From Anaerolineae bacterium (GTDB taxonomy: Bacteria; Chloroflexota; Anaerolineae; B4-G1): a DNA stretch of 10,307 bases. The notes beneath the pieces are model-generated. The model was not told the origin of the DNA, did not search any database, and saw only the letters and a program-made list of their open reading frames with translations. Shown here piece by piece: positions 5,836 through 10,307 of the stretch (the stretch's first letter is position 1; each line of letters opens with the position of its first letter). The stretch spans positions 1 to 10,307 of the forward strand of contig JAUXFI010000057.1 of assembly GCA_030620125.1 (NCBI GenBank). The letters are read 5' to 3'. Position numbers and translations under genes: made by a program.

Positions 5836-6923
5836 TTAGCGGCTATTTCGACGGTCGCGTCGCTTTCTTCCTCGATCTCGGCCTCGACCGGGTTCTGGGC
5901 GCGGGCCTCGGTCAGTCGCTCTGAAAGGTCACCCAGCGTGACCTCCGCCTCTTGTAGCAGGTGTCGCTTCAAACGATGGGGCAACGCTAGCTCGGCGGCC
6001 AATAGAATGTCACGGTCGCTCAGGCTGGTGCGCCCCTCGAAGGCAGCGTGGGCGAGGGCGGCCTTGAGCACTACCAGGTCGGCGCGATGGCCGTCTACCC
6101 CCAGTTTGCCCATCATCGTTGCGATGGTCGCCAGGTCCGACTGGGAGTATTTGACCTGGGGCAAAAGCTCGCGGGCGCAGGCGATTTCCTCCGAAAGTGT
6201 CTGCTCCTGGGATGCCCACTCCTCGCAGAACTCCTCGGGGTTGGCCTCGTAAGCCAAATTCCACTCCATGATTGCCATGCGGGCGGCGGGGTCGCGGATG
6301 CCCTGGATGTCCACGCAGAGCGCGAAGCGGTCGAGGAGTTGGGGGCGCAGATCCCCCTCCTCCGGGTTCATTGTGCCGATGAGGATGAAGCGGGCAGGGT
6401 GGCTGAAGGAGATGCTCTCCCGCTCGACGACGTTGACCCCCATCGCCGCCGCGTCGAGCAGCAGGTCCACGACGTGGTCGTCCAGCAGGTTGACCTCGTC
6501 TACGTAGAGGACGCCCCGGTTGGCGGAGGCGAGAACACCCGGCTCGAAGCGCCGCTCTCCCTTCTGGATGGCGCGCTCAATGTCGAGTGTGCCCACGACG
6601 CGGTCCTCGGTCGCGCTGACGGGCAGGTCTACGAAGCGGGTGCGCCGGCGGGCGCGGGGCAGTTCTTCCCCTCTCTCATCTCGCTCGTGACACTCGGTGC
6701 ACCACATCGCTGGCTGATCGGGGTCGCAGCCGAAGGGACAGTCGGCGACCACTTTGATCTCGGGCAGCAATTCGGCCAGTGCGCGGGCGGCGGTGGACTT
6801 GGCTGTGCCGCGCTCGCCCCGAATGAGCACCCCGCCAATCTGGGGGTGGATAGCGTTCAGTATCAGAGCGCGCTTCATGCGCTCCTGGCCTACGATGGCG
6901 GTAAATGGAAAGATAGGTGGCAT
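4840..6923 (-). CDS. chlD: Full-length ChlI-ChlD chelatase subunit made by -1 frameshift
   Basis: Joining the two frames at A9 gives 365 + 329 = 694 aa, the usual size of ChlD/BchD-type medium subunits. The order is AAA+ ATPase (about 1-330), acidic/Pro-rich linker (about 335-420) and VWA domain (about 500-690). Medium subunits of Mg- or Co-chelatase form a double ring with the small ChlI subunit and drive metal insertion by the large subunit (ChlH/BchH or CobN). No large subunit or other tetrapyrrole gene lies in the window, so the metal cannot be assigned from context. In organisms lacking chlorophyll such genes generally pair with CobN for vitamin B12. The alternative to programmed frameshifting is a sequencing or assembly error in the homopolymer, or a decayed gene. 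The intact family motifs on both sides argue against decay. Confidence 0.8.
5769..6923 (-). CDS. chlI: ChlI-like AAA+ chelatase subunit (zero-frame product)
   Basis: The zero frame encodes 384 aa, close to the length of free-standing small subunits. Walker A is GERGTAKST (36-44). CPFGCDP and MWCTECHERDER form a four-cysteine patch. The ChlI insert RFVDLPVSATEDRVVGTLD is followed by Walker B VLYVDEVNLL and the sensor-1 region GTMNPEEGDLRPQLLDRF. A helical C-terminal lid (HRADLVVLKAALAHAAFEGR) completes the module. The last 19 residues after the KKK encoded by A9 are a non-conserved tail ending at TAG 5771-5769. Translation starts at ATG 6923 with GGAG at 6932-6929 (5-nt spacing). Cut at this stop, the protein would serve as the ATPase small subunit; if the ribosome slips it becomes the N-terminal module of the 694-aa protein. 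Confidence 0.93.
   Translation of the reverse strand: MPPIFPFTAIVGQERMKRALILNAIHPQIGGVLIRGERGTAKSTAARALAELLPEIKVVADCPFGCDPDQPAMWCTECHERDERGEELPRARRRTRFVDLPVSATEDRVVGTLDIERAIQKGERRFEPGVLASANRGVLYVDEVNLLDDHVVDLLLDAAAMGVNVVERESISFSHPARFILIGTMNPEEGDLRPQLLDRFALCVDIQGIRDPAARMAIMEWNLAYEANPEEFCEEWASQEQTLSEEIACARELLPQVKYSQSDLATIATMMGKLGVDGHRADLVVLKAALAHAAFEGRTSLSDRDILLAAELALPHRLKRHLLQEAEVTLGDLSERLTEARAQNPVEAEIEEESDATVEIAAKKKAHLGRIATSSLPQKTSEPR
5790..5837 (-). promoter_or_regulatory. -1 frameshift signal: A9 slippery run plus hairpin
   Basis: On the - strand the zero frame reads GCT AAA AAA AAA GCG (A9 at 5837-5829). Slippage of A AAA AAA by one base puts AGC (5829-5827) next, in the frame encoding the VWA half. 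A hairpin starts 6 nt later: CTGGGGAG (5822-5815) pairs with CTCCCCCAG (5798-5790), 8 bp with one bulged C and a 16-nt loop. Spacing and stability suit -1 ribosomal frameshifting. A run of nine A also permits transcriptional slippage, where one extra A gives the same frame. Confidence 0.8.
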
Positions 6924-6973
6924 ACTAACTCCATCTCATTTCGTTCCTCGCAGATCTCGAGTGCATTATCACC

Positions 6974-6979
6974 ATTATA
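6974..6979 (-). promoter_or_regulatory. -10 box for the chelatase gene
   Basis: A perfect TATAAT on the - strand (6979-6974) lies about 50 nt before ATG 6923. The best -35 at 17-nt spacing is only TTTCCG (3 of 6), so the promoter may be weak or activator-dependent. A second -10-like GATAAT lies at 6970-6965. Confidence 0.5.
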
Positions 6980-7034
6980 CCGCAATCATGGCAAAACGGA
7001 AACGCAAAAACTTTTTCTCATTCCTCTTGTCCCA

Positions 7035-7157
7035 AACGTGAAACGCTCTTGATCCGCCGAGTTTGACCTTTTTGTGTTTTGTAGCCCGCGCCTGATTGTG
7101 CTATAATTACGTAATGCGTAAAATGCAATGGTGCAAAGTGGGATTGCGTTTCACGTT
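7035..7157. repeat. 12-bp perfect inverted repeat around the XRE promoter
   Basis: AACGTGAAACGC (7035-7046) and its exact reverse complement GCGTTTCACGTT (7146-7157) flank the -10 of the XRE gene with 99 bp between them. The midpoint is near 7096, a few bases from the -10. It could be a paired operator for autoregulation, or two copies of a dispersed TTTCACG-type spacer repeat. Confidence 0.45.
7079..7107 (+). promoter_or_regulatory. Extended -10 promoter of the XRE-TPR operon
   Basis: TATAAT (7102-7107) is preceded by TGC, forming an extended -10 (TGnTATAAT). A weak TTGTAG -35 lies 17 nt upstream at 7079-7084. The start of transcription is expected near 7114, giving a leader of about 70 nt. 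A TTGACC at 7063-7068 is too far away (33 nt) to be the -35. Confidence 0.7.
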
Positions 7158-7172
7158 CTATGCTTTACACAT

Positions 7173-7180
7173 AAGGAGGT
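7173..7180 (+). promoter_or_regulatory. Strong Shine-Dalgarno that fixes the XRE start
   Basis: AAGGAGGT is a full anti-16S match, 4 nt before ATG 7185. It decides against the upstream in-frame ATG at 7128, which would add 19 residues with no ribosome site and begins only about 14 nt after the expected transcription start. Confidence 0.85.
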
Positions 7181-7184
7181 ATTG

Positions 7185-7856
7185 ATGGCCGAGGAGAGAT
7201 TGGCCCTGCGGAACCGTATCATTGGCCTGTTGCTGCGCGATGCACGAGACCGGGCCAGGAGGACCAAACGAGAATGCGCGGACGCGCTGGGAGTTTCCAC
7301 CAGTACCTTCACAGCGTATGAGGAGGGACGCAAGCCCATCTCTCTGCCAGCGTTGGAGGTGCTGGCCTACGTGCTCGACACGCCGCTGGCGCATTTCTAT
7401 GGGCAGGACTCGGAACTTGGCACGGAGGAAGAGTTATTGCCGCTGCCGGAGGTTCTGGCTCTGCGGCATCGCATCGTGGGGGCACTCTTGCGCCAGTGCC
7501 GGCTAGAGACTGGAGCCTCCCAGAAGGAATTGGCGCAGGTGCTGGGATGTTCCACCAATCGTCTCTCCGCCTACGAGTACGGAGAGCGGCCCATCCCATT
7601 GGCAGAATTGGAACTATTGGCACAGCACCTGCATCTGCCGCTGGAATATTTCCTGGATAATCAGGAAGGGCCGTTGGGGGAATGGCACCGGCAACAGCGA
7701 GCCTGGCAGCGCTTTTGTGAATTTCCCAGAGAGGTGCAGGACTTTATTGCTCAAGCCGTCAACATTAAATACCTGGAAGTGGCGATGAAATTGTCCCAGA
7801 TGTCGGCCGAAGCACTGCGCGGCATCGCCGAGGGGCTGCTGGACATTACGTATTGA
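7185..7856 (+). CDS. Double-XRE helix-turn-helix transcriptional regulator
   Basis: The 223-aa product carries two XRE/Cro-type HTH domains in tandem, at about residues 8-65 and 88-145. They are clear internal duplicates. LRNRIIGLLLRDAR...LGVSTSTFTAYEEGRKPISLPALEVLA aligns with LRHRIVGALLRQCR...LGCSTNRLSAYEYGERPIPLAELELLA, and both end in a short hydrophobic LAHFY/LEYFL element. A C-terminal helical tail (FPREVQDFIAQAVNIKYLEVAMKLSQMSAEALRGIAEGL) may serve dimerisation or sensing. Two DNA-reading heads in one chain suggest binding to two half-sites. It is divergent from the chelatase gene and heads an operon with a TPR protein. Targets are unknown; its own promoter region, with the 12-bp inverted repeat, is a natural candidate. 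Confidence 0.92.
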   Translation: MAEERLALRNRIIGLLLRDARDRARRTKRECADALGVSTSTFTAYEEGRKPISLPALEVLAYVLDTPLAHFYGQDSELGTEEELLPLPEVLALRHRIVGALLRQCRLETGASQKELAQVLGCSTNRLSAYEYGERPIPLAELELLAQHLHLPLEYFLDNQEGPLGEWHRQQRAWQRFCEFPREVQDFIAQAVNIKYLEVAMKLSQMSAEALRGIAEGLLDITY

Positions 7857-7884
7857 TTGCAGATTGCAAATTGGAGGCAAAGTG

Positions 7885-8442
7885 ATGGAAGAAACAACCT
7901 CTGCACAGGCATTGAAAGAGGAAGGGCTGCGGCTGTTCCAAGAAGGGCTGTATGAGGAGGCCGCCGCCAAGTTTGGACAGGCCCAGGAGATGTTCGCCGC
8001 CGAGGGGAACGAGGTCGAGGCGGCGGAGATGATCAACAACCTGGGTGTGATCCACCGGATGCAAGGCGAGTGGGATAAAGCGATTGCGGCGCTGGAGGAG
8101 GCCAAGTCGGTTTTTGTGCGCCTGGGCGATTGCAATCGTGAGGCCCAGGCGCTGGGCAATTTGGGGGGATTGTACGCCAGCAAGGGCGAGCGCGACCGAG
8201 CGCAGGAATGTTTGCGCCAGGCAGCCGATATCTTTGCCGACTTGGACGATGCCCAACATCAGGGTGAGACATTGCTGGCGCTGGGGGTGCAGAGGTGGAA
8301 GGCAGGCGACCGCAGCGACGGTCTGGCGACCTACGAAGCCGGCCTGCACACACTGCAGAAACCAACGATCAGCCAGAAGACACTACGCGGTATGCTCGGC
8401 CTGCGCACCAGGTTGCTGGGCGGGCGGAAAGAAAGCGATTAG
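7885..8442 (+). CDS. TPR-repeat protein
   Basis: The 185-aa protein is built of about four tetratricopeptide repeats, at roughly residues 7-40, 47-80, 87-120 and 127-158. The family consensus positions are visible (LKEEGLRLFQEGLYEEAAAKFGQA; NNLGVIHRMQGEWDKAIAALEEA; GNLGGLYASKGERDRAQECLRQA; LALGVQRWKAGDRSDGLATYEAG). Such alpha-solenoids bind proteins or peptides and have no catalysis of their own. There is no signal peptide or membrane segment, so it should be cytoplasmic. ATG 7885 with GGAGG at 7873-7877 (7-nt spacing) is preferred; the adjacent in-frame GTG 7882 is possible. It follows the XRE gene by 28 nt on the same strand, so it is probably co-transcribed and may be a partner or co-regulator of that protein. 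Confidence 0.88.
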   Translation: MEETTSAQALKEEGLRLFQEGLYEEAAAKFGQAQEMFAAEGNEVEAAEMINNLGVIHRMQGEWDKAIAALEEAKSVFVRLGDCNREAQALGNLGGLYASKGERDRAQECLRQAADIFADLDDAQHQGETLLALGVQRWKAGDRSDGLATYEAGLHTLQKPTISQKTLRGMLGLRTRLLGGRKESD

Positions 8443-8473
8443 CTATCAGCAGTGAGCAGGGAGCAGCTACCGG

Positions 8474-10307
8474 CTAACTTCGCAGTGTCGCGCCCAGTTC
8501 CCGCTCCAGCCGGCGGATTATCTTGGCTCGTAGTTTGGCGACCTCCCGGTCGGTCAGCGTGCGGTCGTCTGCCTGGTAGGTGAGGCGATAGGCCAGGCTC
8601 TTCTTGCCGGCTCTCACCTGCTCCCCCTGGTAGACGTCGAACAGCACGACCGAACGCACGAGCGATTTGCCGGTCTGAGCGATGAGGTCCCGTACCCGCA
8701 CCGCTGGTTCGCCCTCGTCCACCACCACTGCCAGGTCCTCGTAGACCGGTGGGTGGGCAGAGAGGGAGGCCATCCTGCGAGGCGCACCCCAGGCCACCAG
8801 CAACTTGTCCAGATCGAGTTCCAGCGCATAGACGGGTAACGCCGGCAGGTCGAAAGCTTCCCGCACCAGAGGATGTAACTCCCCCAGCACGCCTATCACA
8901 TCACCCCCGATGCTCACCTGCGCACACCGGCCCGGATGAAAGGCCGGGTGCTGGCCCGGCTCGAACGTCCCTTCCAGCCCCAGCCTGGTCAGCAACGTCT
9001 CTACCACTCCCTTGAGATCGTAGAAGCCTACCGGCGCGCGATCCTGCCCTGCCAGCCACGAGCGGGCCTCTCGCGGGCCGGTCATCACGAGACCCAGCAG
9101 GAGCGGTTCGTCGGGCAGCGTCTGCCCCTCCACCGGCCGGTAGACCGCGCCGATCTCAAAGATGGCCACGCGGTCGAGGAAGCGCAGGTTTTCGCGCGTG
9201 GTGTCCAGCAGGGATGGGAGCAGTGTTTGTCGCAGGTAGGCCCGCTCGGCTGAGAGGGGGTTGAGCAAGCGCAAGTAGTTGCCCGGATCGAACTGCGACC
9301 CTTGAGGCCATAGCTTGCCCTCGTCCTCGACGTCCACCAGCGAGTAGGTGATGACTTCGTCCAGCCCGCAGCCGACCAGGACATCCCGCACCCGTTCGCT
9401 CCCTTCCAGGCGGGGGTTGGCTCGCTGCGGCGGCAGTTCGTCCTGCATGAGTGTCGTCGGGAAACGGTCGTAGCCCCACACGCGCCCCACCTCCTCGGCC
9501 AGGTCCACGGGAAGTGTGACGTCGGGGCGGTGGGAGGGGATGGTGACTTGGTAGATTGGTAGATTGGTAGATTGGTCGGTGAGTGGCTGCACCTGGAATT
9601 CGAGAGAGGTGAGGATGCGGATGATTTCGTCGGTTGGGATTTCGATGCCCAGGATGCGGTTGACCTGCGCCGGGGCCAGTTCGATGGTGCGCAACGGCTG
9701 TTGGCCGGGGTACAGGTCGCCTATGACGGGGACGACGGCGCCGCCGCCCAGTTCCGCCATCAGGTGGGCCGCCCGTGTTGCTGCTTTTACTGTCAACTCT
9801 GGGTCCACCCGCCGCCCGAACCGCTGGCTTGCATCGCTCGTCAGCCCCAGCAGGCGGGAGGTGCGGCGGATGTTGAGGAAGTAAAAGTTGGCCGCTTCCA
9901 GGAGAATGTCGGTTGTCGCCTCTGTGACCTCGCTCTCCAGCCCGCCCATCACGCCAGCCACGGCCACGGGGCCGCCCCCGTCGGTGATGAGCAACATCTC
10001 CCCGTCGAAGGTGCGCAGTTCGCCATCGAGCGTCTTCATCTGCTCGCCGGGGCGAGCGCGGCGCACGATGATGACTGGCTGGTCGTCGCCTGGCCCTTCG
10101 GCATCGCTCAGGGCAGGCATGGAGCGCAGAAGGTGGTAGTCGAAGGCGTGCAGCGGTTGCCCCAACTCTAGCATGACATAGTTGGTGATGTCCACAATGT
10201 TGTTGATGGGGCGCATCCCGGCGCGGCGCAGTCGCGTCTGCATCCAGAATGGTGACGGGGCCACCTTTACGCCCCGGATAAAGGCCGCCGAGTAGCGCGG
10301 GCACAGG
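8474..10307 (-). CDS. pheT: Phenylalanyl-tRNA synthetase beta subunit, 5' end outside the window
   Basis: The 610 C-terminal residues of PheT are present, out of about 800 in the family. The missing part should hold the EMAP-II-like tRNA-binding domain and the start of B1. With PheS it forms the (alpha-beta)2 enzyme that charges tRNA-Phe. The fragment opens with [20 protein letters not shown] and [19 protein letters not shown], followed by [16 protein letters not shown] of the B3/B4 editing region. [16 protein letters not shown] stands where FERGVDP is usual. It ends with the FDX-ACB anticodon-binding domain (about the last 95 residues, from [19 protein letters not shown] to ATLRS). Two unusual inserts stand out: a palindromic repeat read as [11 protein letters not shown] near 10088-10118, and an 8-bp tandem repeat read as NLPIYQ near 9548-9575. 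The gene converges on the TPR gene. Confidence 0.96.
   Translation of the reverse strand, partial: LCPRYSAAFIRGVKVAPSPFWMQTRLRRAGMRPINNIVDITNYVMLELGQPLHAFDYHLLRSMPALSDAEGPGDDQPVIIVRRARPGEQMKTLDGELRTFDGEMLLITDGGGPVAVAGVMGGLESEVTEATTDILLEAANFYFLNIRRTSRLLGLTSDASQRFGRRVDPELTVKAATRAAHLMAELGGGAVVPVIGDLYPGQQPLRTIELAPAQVNRILGIEIPTDEIIRILTSLEFQVQPLTDQSTNLPIYQVTIPSHRPDVTLPVDLAEEVGRVWGYDRFPTTLMQDELPPQRANPRLEGSERVRDVLVGCGLDEVITYSLVDVEDEGKLWPQGSQFDPGNYLRLLNPLSAERAYLRQTLLPSLLDTTRENLRFLDRVAIFEIGAVYRPVEGQTLPDEPLLLGLVMTGPREARSWLAGQDRAPVGFYDLKGVVETLLTRLGLEGTFEPGQHPAFHPGRCAQVSIGGDVIGVLGELHPLVREAFDLPALPVYALELDLDKLLVAWGAPRRMASLSAHPPVYEDLAVVVDEGEPAVRVRDLIAQTGKSLVRSVVLFDVYQGEQVRAGKKSLAYRLTYQADDRTLTDREVAKLRAKIIRRLERELGATLRS
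9548..9575 (-). repeat. 8-bp tandem repeat inside pheT
   Basis: On the + strand TTGGTAGA is repeated perfectly three times plus a half copy (TTGG). On the coding strand it is read through as STNLPIYQ. Because the unit is 8 bp, adding or losing a single copy would shift the frame; only changes by three copies (24 bp) keep it. Confidence 0.8.
10088..10118 (-). repeat. Palindromic REP-like element read in frame within pheT
   Basis: On the coding strand GCCTGCCCT (10118-10110) pairs with AGGGCCAGGC (10097-10088): 9 bp with one bulged C and a 12-nt loop. The core CCCTGAGCGATGCCGAAGGG resembles a type of intergenic repeat I recall from Chloroflexota-like genomes. Here it encodes [11 protein letters not shown], inserted between HAFDYHLL and [11 protein letters not shown], where PheT normally has only a few residues. 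Confidence 0.6.

Noticed and set aside
5867..5873. GAGGAAG on the - strand as an internal Shine-Dalgarno stimulator of the frameshift
   Set aside because: It lies 29 nt before the slippery run; stimulators of -1 shifts usually sit about 10-14 nt away.
4840..6923. Chelatase gene as a simple pseudogene
   Set aside because: Both halves keep all key motifs, and the break is exactly at a slippery A9 with a downstream hairpin. A homopolymer sequencing error remains possible and is listed as the main alternative.
6048..7052. 334-aa + strand open frame opposite the chelatase gene
   Set aside because: It is the complement of the well-supported ChlI-like gene and runs on through the divergent promoter region. 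It has no family motifs and no ribosome site.
8443..8473. Spacer between the TPR gene and pheT as a bidirectional terminator
   Set aside because: Only a 5-bp TAGCT/AGCTA match and AGCAG-type repetition are visible. There is no stable stem and no T-run.
9548..9579. Tandem repeat as a CRISPR-like array
   Set aside because: The units are 8 bp with no spacers, inside a coding gene.
9156..10304. 382-aa - strand frame overlapping pheT
   Set aside because: It is Arg/Pro/Gly-rich translation typical of a shifted frame; the pheT frame has the family motifs throughout.

Overview
The window is GC-rich, densely coding bacterial DNA with canonical TTGACA/TATAAT-type promoters. The gene set fits a free-living bacterium: FtsK translocase, a cold-shock protein next to a bacterial RRM protein, a ChlI/ChlD-type chelatase, a double-XRE regulator and PheT. 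The style (short bacterial RRM protein, double-XRE gene, many small palindromic and tandem repeats) makes me lean towards Chloroflexota. That is an inference from gene style, not a phylogeny.

Layout. 1-135: non-coding, with two inverted REP-like hairpins. 136-2876 (+): ftsK, then a tubby/LURP-one-like protein overlapping it by 4 nt. 2908-3906 (-): a family 2 glycosyltransferase. 3907-4133: divergent promoters and a long structured leader. 4134-4704 (+): a 69-aa cold-shock protein and a 98-aa RRM protein, closed by a strong terminator at 4732-4778. 4840-6923 (-): a ChlD-type AAA+/VWA chelatase subunit split between two frames at an A9 tract. 6924-7184: divergent promoter region. 7185-8442 (+): double-XRE regulator followed by a TPR protein. 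8474-10307 (-): pheT, whose 5' end lies outside the window. No non-coding stretch exceeds 300 bases.

The standout is the chelatase gene. The zero frame gives a complete 384-aa ChlI-like ATPase ending in TAG. A -1 shift at A9 gives a 694-aa ChlI-ChlD protein with a VWA/MIDAS domain. A bulged hairpin begins 6 nt after the slippery run, and the second frame has no usable start of its own. This matches the programmed frameshifting reported for chlD genes of cobalamin producers, where one gene makes both the small and medium chelatase subunits.

The second notable element is the leader of the cold-shock gene. From its predicted transcription start it can fold into four coaxially nested helices ending just before the ribosome binding site. 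This is a candidate cold-responsive RNA switch controlling a csp-RRM operon. Small repeats also intrude on genes: pheT carries a palindromic repeat-derived insert and an 8-bp tandem repeat, both read in frame.
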